From the NCBI GenBank assembly GCA_025354405.1, contig JANXMY010000150.1, forward strand, positions 62,001 through 126,000: a stretch of 64,000 nt of DNA. Direction: 5' to 3'. Shown here one piece after another: positions 1 through 8,639 of this stretch. The DNA is from Armatimonadota bacterium (GTDB taxonomy: Bacteria; Armatimonadota; Armatimonadia; Armatimonadales; Capsulimonadaceae). The position numbers and the translations under genes are program-made. Within the stretch, counting starts at the first letter, position 1. Each line of letters begins with the position of its first letter. The notes under the pieces were generated by a model. It saw only the letters and a program-made list of their open reading frames with translations. It was not told the origin of the DNA and made no database searches.

Positions 1-202
1 CCTGGACCCGCCTCGCTCGCGCCTCGTCGTGCCAGACGACACGTACTAAAAGCACGAATTCAAACCTGGCAATAATACCAAAAAACTTTCGTCGTTTTTG
101 CGGTCACCACTCAAAACGTACTTGCGGACAGGCAGAATATGTGCTAGAATAAGCCCCGTCAGCAAAAATCCCAGACAGAGCAGAGCGGCGGTAAAAATCA
201 GC

Positions 203-634
203 ATGGCGGAATCAGAAACAGGATTTACATTTGTCGACAAGCGGAATGCTCAGTCCGATCCTTCCGATGAGAACGTGTCGGGAGTTCTGACAGACACTGC
301 CACTGATGAAGTGGCCGAGACAAAAGAAGAGGCCGCTGAAAGGCAGCAGTCGCCGGGGACCTACGATCTCATTGGCTACTGTTTGAACTTGCTGGCTTCT
401 CAGGCCTGGCAAAAGCTGGGGCTGCTGGCCGATCCGCAGACGGGTGAAGCAAAGCTCGATCTGATCGAAGCGAAACTTGCAATCGATGTCGTTGGTGACC
501 TGGCCGCGCATCTCGAGTCCGCATCGGACACTCAGGTACCCTCTGACATGCGGCGCGAGCTGCGTGTGCTGCTGAATGATCTGCGTTTGAATTATGTCGC
601 CCGGCGTGGCGATGAAATCCCAAACTCTCTTTAA
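203..634 (+). CDS. DUF1844 domain-containing protein
   Basis: This is a 143-residue acidic protein. Its C-terminal half (YCLNLLASQAWQKLGL ... AKLAIDVVGDLAAHLES ... LRLNYV) matches the DUF1844 pattern of small bacterial proteins of unknown function. The first 40 or so residues are charged and probably disordered. The ORF track begins at 98, but I prefer the ATG at 203 because the preceding residues are basic, do not resemble the family and include no convincing ribosome binding site. The function is unknown. The family call rests on residue pattern recognition only. Confidence 0.75.
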   Translation: MAESETGFTFVDKRNAQSDPSDENVSGVLTDTATDEVAETKEEAAERQQSPGTYDLIGYCLNLLASQAWQKLGLLADPQTGEAKLDLIEAKLAIDVVGDLAAHLESASDTQVPSDMRRELRVLLNDLRLNYVARRGDEIPNSL

Positions 635-700
635 TATCGAATCATTTTACACATATTCCAGTAACATCGGATTTTTTTCATTCTAGAAGGCAACGTCGCT

Positions 701-1258
701 ATGATTCGAAGCAATCTTCCCCTCCCATTTCTATACCGGCTTCGGCTTCAGGCCGGAGCAGCCGCCCGAAGGGCGATCTCGGCCCCGGTGAACTACCGCG
801 ATGCGCGGCCCATGAGCACGGGGAGACGGACCTCGACGTCCCGGCTGGCAGCGCGGCGCGTCGCGCCCGGAGATGCCGCCCAATTCTGGCAGCTCTTTAT
901 TGATCAGTATGAATCTTTTACCGGTGTGCTTTGCGCCTCCGCAAAAGCCGGATGCGACAGCCACCGAGAATCGGAATACGCCCAGCTCCGCCGCTGGTTT
1001 GTTGCGAACTACTACCGCACTGCGTCCCGCGTTCGGCCCTATTTGGAAGCCGAATTCGGTGCGGCGGACGCGCTGCCCAGTATCGTTGATTACGCAGGCC
1101 AGCGGCGCTGCCTGGATGCGCTGGAGGCTCTGTTTCTCCCGCCGACACTGCGGGAAGTTCTGAAGCACGATACCGGCGACCTGATACCCCGGGTCGCCCG
1201 GATCAGCGAGGCGATTTATCGCTGCCATGCTGATTGGGAAGCCGGGCAGGCTGCTTAG
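701..1258 (+). CDS. hypothetical protein
   Basis: This 185-residue protein has no family that I recognise. Residues from about 52 onward look predominantly helical and are rich in aromatic and charged residues (FWQLFIDQYESF, RRWFVANYYRTASRV), while the first 37 residues are basic and low in order. There is no signal peptide and no membrane segment. An AGAAGG element lies upstream of the ATG at 701; an internal Met codon at 812 is an alternative start. A strong terminator follows the stop codon, so the gene probably ends its own transcription unit. Confidence 0.6.
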   Translation: MIRSNLPLPFLYRLRLQAGAAARRAISAPVNYRDARPMSTGRRTSTSRLAARRVAPGDAAQFWQLFIDQYESFTGVLCASAKAGCDSHRESEYAQLRRWFVANYYRTASRVRPYLEAEFGAADALPSIVDYAGQRRCLDALEALFLPPTLREVLKHDTGDLIPRVARISEAIYRCHADWEAGQAA

Positions 1259-1270
1259 ACCCAAAACTGA

Positions 1271-1309
1271 ACCGCCCTCCGCCAGCAATTGGCGAAGGGC
1301 GGTTTTTTT
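1271..1309 (+). terminator. intrinsic terminator
   Basis: A GC-rich hairpin (ACCGCCCTCCGCCA pairing with GGCGAAGGGCGGT) is followed by seven T residues directly after the stop of the hypothetical gene. Confidence 0.9.
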
Positions 1310-1333
1310 GCGGCAAAGTCGCTTCACTGTCCG

Positions 1334-1702
1334 TCATGCGGCGATGGGTAATGGATGCGTCCGGATTACGGTAAGGGCATCCTCATTCGTATCATACAGC
1401 TGGAATATCTTTACCAGCCGTGTGATCTCAAAGGCGCGCCGCACAAATGGAGTCGTCGAGACGAGGCTGATGCCTCCCTCGTGCTCCCGTACACGGCGGA
1501 CAGCATCCACCATGACGCCGAGCGCCGCGCTATCCAGATACGGCACCTCTGCCAGATTGATGATAATCTGGTGATGGCCTTTTTCAATCAGTTCACGGAG
1601 CGTGTCACGCATATCCGCGCAGGTGTGCAGGTCAATTTCGCCTTTAAGAGCGACAATTGGTATCTGATCGTCAGTTATTTGTGTTTTTATTTCGAGATTC
1701 AA
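1334..1702 (-). CDS. STAS-domain anti-anti-sigma factor (SpoIIAA/RsbV type)
   Basis: This is a single STAS domain. It has the central ALKGEIDLHTC strand-loop and the phosphorylation loop YLDSAALGVM, whose Ser is the residue that anti-sigma kinases phosphorylate in SpoIIAA and RsbV. In that family the unphosphorylated form sequesters an anti-sigma kinase and so frees a sigma factor. The ORF track gives 158 residues. However, an AAGGAGGAA Shine-Dalgarno lies 6-8 nt before an in-frame TTG at 1702, giving 122 residues that start just at the domain, so I use that start. Possible partners in this window are the RsbW-like ATPase at 45.6 kb and the SpoIIE phosphatase at 57.2 kb; this pairing is inference. 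Confidence 0.9.
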   Translation of the reverse strand: MNLEIKTQITDDQIPIVALKGEIDLHTCADMRDTLRELIEKGHHQIIINLAEVPYLDSAALGVMVDAVRRVREHEGGISLVSTTPFVRRAFEITRLVKIFQLYDTNEDALTVIRTHPLPIAA

Positions 1703-1988
1703 ATGGACTTCCTCCTTCGGCACCGATTTTTCTTCCCTGGCAACGCCAACTTCTTTTCCCTGGTCGCAAGATCTTATAAAGTCAAATTTACCCGTTTCCG
1801 TACCAGTCAAAACGAATGTCTGCCCACCATCGAAAATCCTGGGAAATTTACCCGAACCCCTTTTTCTCGTTTAAGTGCAATCATGAGTCGCACACGATTT
1901 ACCGGACAAGACAGGAGAAACCGTGCTCCGTGGGGAACAAGTGTTGCGACACTCACTGACCTGAGTCACACTAACAGAGGAGATTTTT

Positions 1989-2942
1989 ATGGAATATCGG
2001 CATCTGGGCAAGTACGGGGTGCGCGTCAGCGAAGTCGCGCTCGGTTCCTGGCTAACGTATGGCGGGGCGACGGAGGACGACACGGCGACGCGCTGTATCG
2101 AAAAAGCTTACGATCTGGGCATCAATTTCTTCGATACGGCCAACGGGTATGGACGCGGCAAGTCTGAGGAAGTCGTCGGGAAAGCACTTTCGGCTTATCC
2201 GCGCGAATCGTATTTTCTGGCCACCAAAGTCTTTTTCCCCATGGGTGACGGCCCGAATGACCGAGGCTTATCCCGGAAGCATATCTTCGAACAGTGCCAT
2301 GCTTCGCTAAAGCGTCTGAACATGGACTATATGGATCTCTATCAATGTCATCGTTATGACTCTGAAACGCCGCTGGAAGAAACTTTGATGGCACTCGACG
2401 ATCTCGCCCGTCAGGGCAAGATCCTCTACGCCGGGGTGTCCCAGTGGAGCGCGGGACAGATCGCACATGCTGCAGACCATTGCCGAAGCGCGGGTCTGCA
2501 TCCTCTGGTGTCCAATCAGCCCTACTACAATATGCTGGGCCGAGAGATCGAGAACGAAGTTATTCCTGTCTGCGAGCGTGAAGGGCTGGGGCAGGTCGTC
2601 TATTCTCCACTGGCACAGGGTCTTCTCAGCGGGAAATATAAGCCCGGCGCAGCCCTCCCCGAAGGTTCACGTGCTGCCGACCCTGGGCAGAATATGTTCC
2701 TGAACGGCGGGAAGCTGGATCAGGATACTCTGGTAAAAGTTGCGAAGCTGGGGCCAATTGCCGCTGCCGCCGGCCTGTCCATGACTCAGCTCGCCCTCGC
2801 CTGGTGTCTGCGTCAGCGTAATGTCAGCAGCGTGATTATCGGGGCCTCCCGCCCGGAACAAGTGGAAGACAATGCCGGCGCATCGGGAGTGGTCCTTTCC
2901 GCCGAAGTTCTGGCTGCGATCGATGCGGCCCTGGGAGTTTAG
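1989..2942 (+). CDS. aldo/keto reductase (Kv-beta-like)
   Basis: This 317-residue protein is a single TIM-barrel NAD(P)H-dependent oxidoreductase. The N-terminus MEYRHLGKYGVRVSEVALG is typical of the Kv-beta/YghZ-like branch. Catalytic tetrad elements are visible: Asp and Tyr in FFDTANGYGRGKSEEVVG, Lys in FLATKVF, and His in DLYQCHRYD. The C-terminal cofactor loop SSVIIGASRPEQVEDN is intact. A GAGGAG Shine-Dalgarno supports the ATG. The physiological carbonyl substrate cannot be inferred. The gene lies 11 nt before pgl, so the two are probably co-transcribed. Confidence 0.93.
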   Translation: MEYRHLGKYGVRVSEVALGSWLTYGGATEDDTATRCIEKAYDLGINFFDTANGYGRGKSEEVVGKALSAYPRESYFLATKVFFPMGDGPNDRGLSRKHIFEQCHASLKRLNMDYMDLYQCHRYDSETPLEETLMALDDLARQGKILYAGVSQWSAGQIAHAADHCRSAGLHPLVSNQPYYNMLGREIENEVIPVCEREGLGQVVYSPLAQGLLSGKYKPGAALPEGSRAADPGQNMFLNGGKLDQDTLVKVAKLGPIAAAAGLSMTQLALAWCLRQRNVSSVIIGASRPEQVEDNAGASGVVLSAEVLAAIDAALGV

Positions 2943-2953
2943 GGGAGAAGCTT

Positions 2954-3706
2954 ATGTCAGCCGTCCAAATCTTTGCAAACGGGGATGACCTCGCCGCGGA
3001 CGCCCTGCACTTTGTCCTGCAAGCCGCGTCGGAGGCAATTGCCGCCCGGGGCCGTTTCACGATCGCCCTCACCGGCGGCTCGTCGCCGGTGAAGACGTAT
3101 GAGCTGCTGGCACAAGCGTCGCCGGGGCTGGCCCGCTGGGACCAGTGGCAAGTCTTTCTGGGCGATGACCGTTTTGTCCCTCCGGAAGATCCCCGCTCTA
3201 ACTACGGGCAAGCGCGGCGGCTTCTGTTAGGCAAAGTGCCGATCCCCCCAGAGCAAATTTACCCGATGGCGACCGCAGCCGCTTCACCAGAAGCGGCGGC
3301 AGAGCAGTATGCGGAAACGCTGATTCGCGTCCTCTGCCCGGCTCACGGGCAGCCGCCCGTCTTCGACCTGATCCTGCTGGGACTTGGCGATGATGGGCAC
3401 TGCGCATCCTTGTTTCCGCAGATGCCGACTCTCGATGTGGTGGATCGGTGGGTGGTTTCCAGCCCTCCGGGGACTCTCCCGCCGCCAGTGGACCGGGTGA
3501 CTTTGACCTATCCGGTGCTGAACGCCGCTCGGCAGGTTCTTTTTCTCGTCTCCGGCGAGAAGAAAGCCGTTCCGATTCGGGATATTTTGGAAAGGGGAGC
3601 CGCTCGTGAAGTCCACCCTGCTGCCGGAGTGCAGCCGGTCCCGGGAACCCTGACCTGGATGCTGGACAAAAGTGCGGCGGCCCTGCTGACGCGTCGTCAG
3701 GAGTAA
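2954..3706 (+). CDS. pgl: 6-phosphogluconolactonase
   Basis: This 250-residue member of the DevB/Pgl family hydrolyses 6-phosphogluconolactone to 6-phosphogluconate, the second step of the oxidative pentose phosphate pathway. Family motifs are all present: IALTGGSSPVKTYELL near residue 40, VFLGDDRFVPPEDPRSNYG near residue 75, and LILLGLGDDGHCASLFP near residue 140. Length is normal for the family. It lies between the reductase and the DUF202 gene with tight spacing. No zwf or gnd gene is in the window. Confidence 0.95.
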   Translation: MSAVQIFANGDDLAADALHFVLQAASEAIAARGRFTIALTGGSSPVKTYELLAQASPGLARWDQWQVFLGDDRFVPPEDPRSNYGQARRLLLGKVPIPPEQIYPMATAAASPEAAAEQYAETLIRVLCPAHGQPPVFDLILLGLGDDGHCASLFPQMPTLDVVDRWVVSSPPGTLPPPVDRVTLTYPVLNAARQVLFLVSGEKKAVPIRDILERGAAREVHPAAGVQPVPGTLTWMLDKSAAALLTRRQE

Positions 3707-3711
3707 ACCGC

Positions 3712-4038
3712 GTGAATGTTCGGGACCATCTTGCAAATGAGCGAACGTTCCTGGCCTGGGTCCGAACCAGCATTTCACTGCTTGGATTCGGTGTGCTGAT
3801 CGCCAAGCTGCGTTTTCTCGTTCCCTCACCCCACGCCGGTACGCGCTCGACTGCTCTGGGGCTGGCGTTTGCCAGTGTGGGGCTGCTGACTCTGCTGTTC
3901 TCGGCGTGGCACTACGACCGAACAAGACGCCAAATCGACGGTGAGAACTACCGCGCGGCGACCGGTGTGATCTTTGCGTTTGCCGGTCTGGTGTTTGGGC
4001 TTGGCCTTGCCAGCGTCTTTTATCTGCTTTCACTTTGA
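3712..4038 (+). CDS. DUF202 (YidH-family) membrane protein
   Basis: This 108-residue protein has the YidH/DUF202 signature near its N-terminus (DHLANERTFLAWVRTSISLLGFG) and three hydrophobic segments at about residues 20-37, 48-65 and 85-105. It is expected to sit in the inner membrane; the family function is unknown. The start is GTG at 3712. Its CAGGAG ribosome binding site overlaps the last codons of pgl, so it belongs to the reductase-pgl operon. Confidence 0.88.
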   Translation: MNVRDHLANERTFLAWVRTSISLLGFGVLIAKLRFLVPSPHAGTRSTALGLAFASVGLLTLLFSAWHYDRTRRQIDGENYRAATGVIFAFAGLVFGLGLASVFYLLSL

Positions 4039-4057
4039 GCGGCAGAGAAATGTATCC

Positions 4058-4744
4058 TCAGAGTATTCTTTCGACCAGTCCATACCCGATCAGTCCGCCC
4101 CAGATCGTGCTGAGTCCCCCGACCAGGCCCGCTAGGATAGCATCGCGCCAGGTGGAACTACGCCGCATCGCCCACGCGGCCAGCGGGCCCAGGGAGAGGC
4201 CGATGATCAGCTCCGCCACGATGATATAGAGAGGGGTATGCCCCAGCATTCGGCAGTTCATGTACCGCCACCAGTGGGCGTGATAGGCCATCTCTTCGTA
4301 AAAGGGGATATTCACGGCCCCGAGCAGGGCTGTCAAAGCCATACCCTGCGCTGTCCCGAACCGCCGCATGAGCAGCATCCCCACATATCCGATCTGTGCG
4401 GCGACAATCATCCAGGCAGTCGGCATCCAGTAGGGAGAGAGCAGAAGCATGGGGCTGTGCGCGACCGAGTAATCCAGGGTCCGCGTGTAGCGGACACAAA
4501 GGGCATCGGCGGCTAGCTCTGCAATGCCCAGCGTGAAGCCAAAAAGCAGCAGGCGAGCCATCACCCGGTCTTTATAAACGAAAATATGTCCCAGAAACAG
4601 GCTTAGGCTGACGATATTCAGCACTGATGCGGTCCAGCCACTCGACCAGGCCTTATCATAAAGGAGAGTCACCGTCAGCACCGACAGGGCGATCGTTGCC
4701 AGGATCGTACGCAGCCGGGCGCGTTCCAGACGGCGCTCCGTCAT
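4058..4744 (-). CDS. multipass membrane protein of unknown function
   Basis: The 228-residue protein contains about six hydrophobic segments. It also carries a conserved-looking polar cluster, NIPFYEEMAYHAHWWRYM, around residue 145, where Glu and His residues lie next to a membrane helix. Such a cluster could bind metal or a cofactor, but I cannot assign a family. The start ATG overlaps the stop of the upstream small gene as ATGA, which is strong evidence for translational coupling. It converges with the DUF202 gene. Confidence 0.75.
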   Translation of the reverse strand: MTERRLERARLRTILATIALSVLTVTLLYDKAWSSGWTASVLNIVSLSLFLGHIFVYKDRVMARLLLFGFTLGIAELAADALCVRYTRTLDYSVAHSPMLLLSPYWMPTAWMIVAAQIGYVGMLLMRRFGTAQGMALTALLGAVNIPFYEEMAYHAHWWRYMNCRMLGHTPLYIIVAELIIGLSLGPLAAWAMRRSSTWRDAILAGLVGGLSTIWGGLIGYGLVERIL

Positions 4745-4938
4745 GGCTGCACCACTTCATATAATTGCCGAAACATGCGGGCGATCGTAATGGCGAAGGC
4801 CGCGACTATCACCACGAAAACCCACCAGGCAGTACGAATGGAGAATATCTTTGACAACAGCTGCCGCCTCAGCCAGCCGCTATGCGTGCGGGTCGGTGTG
4901 TTCTTTTGCGGTGTCGGGGACGAAGAATAAAGTTTCAT
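4741..4938 (-). CDS. small single-pass membrane protein
   Basis: This 65-residue protein has a Thr/Ser/Pro-rich, basic N-terminus and one transmembrane helix (TAWWVFVVIVAAFAITIARMF). It is supported as a real gene by its ATGA overlap with the following membrane protein, which fits a two-gene coupled operon. The pair may form a complex in the membrane. No family is recognised and the ribosome binding site is weak. Confidence 0.65.
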   Translation of the reverse strand: MKLYSSSPTPQKNTPTRTHSGWLRRQLLSKIFSIRTAWWVFVVIVAAFAITIARMFRQLYEVVQP

Positions 4939-5019
4939 TGCATCTACATAACGTGGAAATGTGCAATTGGGTTCGATGTTTTGGCATCGGTCTCTAAATA
5001 AATGGTATCATAGAGGGCA

Positions 5020-6144
5020 ATGATTGTCCAAAAACAGGGATGGCGGCAGTTGGATTGGGCGATTCTGGGCAGCGTACTGCTTCTTTGCGTCGCCGGAATT
5101 TTCGCCATCAAAAGTGCCCTGCATCTCGATCTGCATCCACTGGATTTGGTGCGCAAGCAGATTTTTGGAGCAGTAGTTGGAATCGTGGCGGCCGTGTTTC
5201 TGGCCCGCACCGACTACGAACTTCTACTCAAGCGGGCCGCTCCGTATCTGTATCCCCTGAATATCCTGCTTCTGCTGCTTGTTCTAACACACTTCGGCGG
5301 GCATGAGGCCAAGGGGGCGAGCCGGTGGATCCGCCTGGGCCCGGTGCAGCTTCAGCCGTCCGAATTTGCGAAAATCATCCTGATCGGCACGCTGGCACTC
5401 TTTCTCTCCCGGCACAGCGCGGCGATCACGGAGTGGCGGACGGTTCTGCGATCTCTGGTGCATATTGGGATCCCAATGCTGCTGATTGCCAGGCAGCCGG
5501 ACCTTGGCACGGCTCTGGTTTTGCTGGCGATCTGGACTGGCATGATGGTGATCGCCGGAGCAAAGCCCGTGCATCTGCTGGCTCTGACACTGATAGGGAT
5601 CGTGTTGTTTGCGGGCCTATGGCACTTCAATCCCGGTCACGTGCTGAAAGATTACCAGAAAAACCGGCTTCAAGTTTTCCTCAATCCTGCCTCCGACCCG
5701 CGCGATACCGGGTATCACCTGCGGCAGAGTGAGATTGCCATCGGCTCGGGAGGTCTCAGCGGCGAGGGGTATGGTCGAGGAACCCAGAGTAATGGCAAGT
5801 TTATCCCGGAGCAGCACACAGATTTTATCTTTACCATTGTCGGCGAAGAAGGAGGATTTATTGTCTGTGCGGGCCTGCTGGCATTGTATATGCTCCTCCT
5901 GGTGCGCGGGGTGCTGGTGATGGCCGAGTGTGAAGACCAGCTTGGGAGACTGCTGGCAGCCGGGGTTCTTTCGATGCTGACATTCCACATCGTGGTCAAT
6001 GCCGGCATGACGATGGGGATTATGCCGGTGGTCGGTGTGCCCCTGCCTTTCTTTTCGTATGGCCTGAGCAGCCTGCTGGTCAATCTGCTGGCGGTCGGGA
6101 TACTTCTTTCCGTCGCCGCCCGGAAACATCGGGTGATGTTTTAA
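5020..6144 (+). CDS. rodA: SEDS peptidoglycan polymerase RodA
   Basis: The 374-residue integral membrane protein has about ten hydrophobic segments. RodA polymerises lipid II glycans during cell-wall elongation, working with a class B PBP. The SEDS hallmark region GYGRGTQSNGKFIPEQHTDF, including the conserved Asp, lies near residue 255, and the C-terminal PVVGVPLPFFSYG motif near residue 335. The gene stands apart from mreBCD and mrdA, none of which is in the window. A TATCAT -10-like hexamer only 8 nt before the ATG raises the possibility of a very short or absent leader. Confidence 0.95.
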   Translation: MIVQKQGWRQLDWAILGSVLLLCVAGIFAIKSALHLDLHPLDLVRKQIFGAVVGIVAAVFLARTDYELLLKRAAPYLYPLNILLLLLVLTHFGGHEAKGASRWIRLGPVQLQPSEFAKIILIGTLALFLSRHSAAITEWRTVLRSLVHIGIPMLLIARQPDLGTALVLLAIWTGMMVIAGAKPVHLLALTLIGIVLFAGLWHFNPGHVLKDYQKNRLQVFLNPASDPRDTGYHLRQSEIAIGSGGLSGEGYGRGTQSNGKFIPEQHTDFIFTIVGEEGGFIVCAGLLALYMLLLVRGVLVMAECEDQLGRLLAAGVLSMLTFHIVVNAGMTMGIMPVVGVPLPFFSYGLSSLLVNLLAVGILLSVAARKHRVMF

Positions 6145-6221
6145 AGTGGAATTGGATGCTTTTGGGTACACTTTTCTTGTCTCATACACATCATGCCTGA
6201 AATTTCATGGAATAGGAGGCA

Positions 6222-7133
6222 ATGACCTTGTCCCAATTGCGTCTTTTTATAGTGTTTTTTACGTGCTGCCTGTTCTGGGCTTTGCTTGGCTTCATCTTTG
6301 GGGCAGTATTTCATCATGCAGTGGCTGGGATGATATGGGGACTGATCTTCGGGGTCGGCTATGTCGTGTTCGGCTCCTGGGCGGCGGAAAAGTTTCCGTC
6401 AGATATCTGGGGTGCCAAGCTCTTAGAAAATGAGTGGGCGCCGAACTTGTATGATATGCTGCATGAGCTGAGTGCGAAAATGGAAGTGCCGCTGCCGACT
6501 CTCTACAGCGTTCCGTTCGCGCAGCCGAATGCGTTTGTCGTCGCCGGGCGAGATGGAAACACGGCGATCATTGTGACCAATGGTCTGACCCGAAACCTCG
6601 AAAAATCGGAAGTTTATGCCGTCGCTGCGCTGATGATGGCCCGCCTTGCCACGGGGGCCATGCCGACCTGGACCATCGCGGCGACCCTTGCCGGGATGCC
6701 GCTGCACCTCGGCCTGATACTCCGCCGTCGTCCAGGACTGGACTGGCTGGGGAGCTTCGTCCTTGGTGCCTTCGCCCTGCCAGCCGCCGGTTTGGCCCGT
6801 TTGGCATGGGGTGAGGGAGTGGTCACTGCCGCAGATTTCCATGCGGCCCATCTCTCAGAGAGCCCCGAAGCACTGGAATCCGCCCTTTACAAAATAGAAT
6901 CGGCCTGGGCTGCGATGCCGGGTGCGACCGAGACCAACGATGGTTCTGAGGTCAATCCGGCGACCGCCTTGCTCTTTGCCGCGCCTCCACTCGCCTGTGC
7001 CGGCGCCGCTGCTGCTTGGTGGCCACGCCTTCAGACTAGTTTTCCTTCGGTGCGGCTCAATGCCGCGGTTCGGGCCGCTCGCTTTCCGGCGAGGTTGCCT
7101 GGGCTACCAGAGGAGCCCGAAGGTCTCTACTAG
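6222..7133 (+). CDS. M48/HtpX-like membrane protein lacking zinc ligands
   Basis: This 303-residue protein follows the HtpX layout: two N-terminal membrane helices (about residues 5-50), the LYDMLHELSAKMEVPLPTLY and QPNAFVVAGRDGNTAIIVTNGL segments that normally precede the active site, and then a second membrane pair. Where HtpX has HExxH, this protein reads AVAALMMARLATGAM, so His, Glu and His are Leu, Met and Arg. In the distal segment the third-ligand Glu is also gone (VVTAADFHAAHLSESPEALESAL). The fold is recognisable but catalysis by the HtpX mechanism is impossible. AGGAGG supports the start. The reading frame is otherwise intact, which argues for a retained non-proteolytic role. Confidence 0.85.
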   Translation: MTLSQLRLFIVFFTCCLFWALLGFIFGAVFHHAVAGMIWGLIFGVGYVVFGSWAAEKFPSDIWGAKLLENEWAPNLYDMLHELSAKMEVPLPTLYSVPFAQPNAFVVAGRDGNTAIIVTNGLTRNLEKSEVYAVAALMMARLATGAMPTWTIAATLAGMPLHLGLILRRRPGLDWLGSFVLGAFALPAAGLARLAWGEGVVTAADFHAAHLSESPEALESALYKIESAWAAMPGATETNDGSEVNPATALLFAAPPLACAGAAAAWWPRLQTSFPSVRLNAAVRAARFPARLPGLPEEPEGLY

Positions 7134-7146
7134 GCCTATACCAGCG

Positions 7147-7176
7147 TTGACAAGGAAGCGTTAATACGTCTATAAT
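7147..7176 (+). promoter_or_regulatory. consensus sigma-70-type promoter for merR-kaiC-glnD
   Basis: TTGACA and TATAAT are separated by 18 bp. The predicted transcript starts near 7183 and would have a leader of about 110 nt before merR. Confidence 0.85.
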
Positions 7177-7234
7177 TTTGAAGTTATCCTCGACTTAAAC
7201 CCTCCGTTTTCACGGGTGGATGCGAGATCGGCCT

Positions 7235-7321
7235 ATGGAGATTATCGTTCGCAGCTTGCCGCAGCAGCTGAAGCTCGGACTAAAACAGGAATTTCATGAC
7301 ACCGACACTGCCAACTTTTGA
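7235..7321 (+). CDS. possible leader ORF upstream of merR
   Basis: An ATG at 7235 opens a 28-codon reading frame (MEIIVRSLPQQLKLG...) inside the leader and ends just past the merR start codon. It lacks a strong ribosome binding site. Its overlap with the merR start could give translational coupling or attenuation, but it may equally be chance. Confidence 0.2.
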   Translation: MEIIVRSLPQQLKLGLKQEFHDTDTANF

Positions 7322-7859
7322 TCCATTGCTCTGGGAAGCCTTGCCGGATCTAAATCTGAACATCGCGCAGACCGCTGAGCTTTGCGGTATTTCCGTTCGC
7401 CAGCTTGGCTATTGGACGCGGCAGGGCTATGTCATGGCGCAGGGAAAAGGAACGCGCCGAACATACGGCCTTGAGTCGGTGCGACGGCTTCTGGCGATCC
7501 GCAAAGCGATGAATTCTGGTCTTTCGCTGCGTCAGGCGCTGCGCTCTGTGGCCGATTTATCCCCTTCCTCAGCCCCTCCGATCATTTCCCTTCCGATCAC
7601 TTCTCCCACGGCGGCGAAAGCTTGTGCGTTCTCGCTCTCTCCGTCAGATGCCGCTTCGCTCTCGAAGAGCCTGCACGCTTTTTTTCTCGCGAATGGCAGA
7701 ACGCGCGATCACGCGGGCGGCCTCGCAATCAAGCTCGGTCGGTTCGAGGAGGATGTCCAGGCTGCTGCTGAGGCACTGTGTGCCGCGGGCATACTGGTTT
7801 CGATGCCATGCGCAGGAATGACGGTTTATCGACAGGCCGGAGAAAAGAATCTTGGCTGA
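7296..7859 (+). CDS. MerR-family transcriptional regulator
   Basis: The 187-residue protein has an N-terminal winged helix of the MerR type (NIAQTAELCGISVRQLGYWTRQG, then GTRRTYGLESVRRLLAIRKAM and SLRQALRSV) at residues 22-85. A C-terminal region of about 100 residues has no recognisable effector domain. No Cys cluster for metal sensing is visible. It is the first gene of an operon with a KaiC-like ATPase and glnD, and a nitrogen-linked role is possible but unproven. The start ATG lies 6 nt after an AGGAA element. Confidence 0.85.
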   Translation: MTPTLPTFDPLLWEALPDLNLNIAQTAELCGISVRQLGYWTRQGYVMAQGKGTRRTYGLESVRRLLAIRKAMNSGLSLRQALRSVADLSPSSAPPIISLPITSPTAAKACAFSLSPSDAASLSKSLHAFFLANGRTRDHAGGLAIKLGRFEEDVQAAAEALCAAGILVSMPCAGMTVYRQAGEKNLG

Positions 7860-8613
7860 ACAATCCTTTGACAAAGAGCGGCCTCAGGACAACAGTGGAA
7901 CGCGTGGCGGGGCAGATGCCTTTCACCGAATGCCGACCGGTATTGAAGCGTTGGACCAGCTGCTGGACGGTGGGTTGCCTGACGGGAACTCGCTGCTTGT
8001 GCAGGGAGCGCCCGGAACCGGCAAGACTATTTTGGGGATGCAGTTTTTGCAGGCAGGCATCGAGCAGTTTGACGAGCCGGGGATGTTCGTGACGTTCGAA
8101 GAGCATCCCCGCCGCCTCTATCGTGATGCCCGGGCACTTGGCTGGGACTTTGAGGCGTACGAGCGTGCCCGCCAGCTTTTGGTCGTGTTTACGTCCCCGG
8201 AGGCTTTCCTGAGCGAGCTGGGCTCAGATAACTATGGAAAGCTGGTGCGTGAATATGGTTTACGCCGGGTATGCGTGGATAGTCTGACCCAGTTTGAGAG
8301 TTATCCTAGCGCGATGGAGCAGGGGCGAGTCCGTTTCGAGCGCGTCATCAATGCCCTCAGGCGGGACAACCTAAGTGTGATGATGACCCGCGAAACGGAA
8401 TCGCGTGAAGCGCCGTTTCGGGTCACGCCGGAAGAATATTTGGCGGATACTGTGATTCAGCTTGAATATGAGCGTATGGACGAGACGCGCGATGCCCAGC
8501 GGGTCCGCACTCTGGAAGTCATGAAAAACCGTGGGGCAGCCCATTCTTCTTCTGCACATCTGTTCGATATCGGTGTTGGTGGAATAAATCTACATCGCTC
8601 ATCCAACCTATAG
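7852..8613 (+). CDS. single-domain KaiC/RadA-like ATPase
   Basis: This 253-residue RecA-fold protein has a Walker A motif (GAPGTGKT, about residue 52), the KaiC-type catalytic Glu pair (FVTFEEHPRRLYRDARALGWD, about residue 85) and Walker B (RRVCVDSLTQF, about residue 145). Only one KaiC domain is present, so it is not a clock KaiC; related proteins act in signalling or motility regulation. The TTG start overlaps the merR stop by 8 nt, implying coupled translation. Confidence 0.85.
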   Translation: MAEQSFDKERPQDNSGTRGGADAFHRMPTGIEALDQLLDGGLPDGNSLLVQGAPGTGKTILGMQFLQAGIEQFDEPGMFVTFEEHPRRLYRDARALGWDFEAYERARQLLVVFTSPEAFLSELGSDNYGKLVREYGLRRVCVDSLTQFESYPSAMEQGRVRFERVINALRRDNLSVMMTRETESREAPFRVTPEEYLADTVIQLEYERMDETRDAQRVRTLEVMKNRGAAHSSSAHLFDIGVGGINLHRSSNL

Positions 8614-8639
8614 CCCATAATAGAAGGCTGTTTTGTTTT

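Noticed and set aside
46-240. Minus-strand ORF of 64 aa with a convincing hydrophobic helix, divergent from the DUF1844 gene
   Set aside because: Its internal ATG shares CATG with the DUF1844 start, leaving no room for either ribosome binding site; no Shine-Dalgarno or promoter supports it. It could still be real, but the evidence is too thin to annotate.
5617-6189. Minus-strand ORF of 190 aa opposite rodA
   Set aside because: It is His/Gln-rich with no domain and is fully antisense to the well-supported rodA gene.
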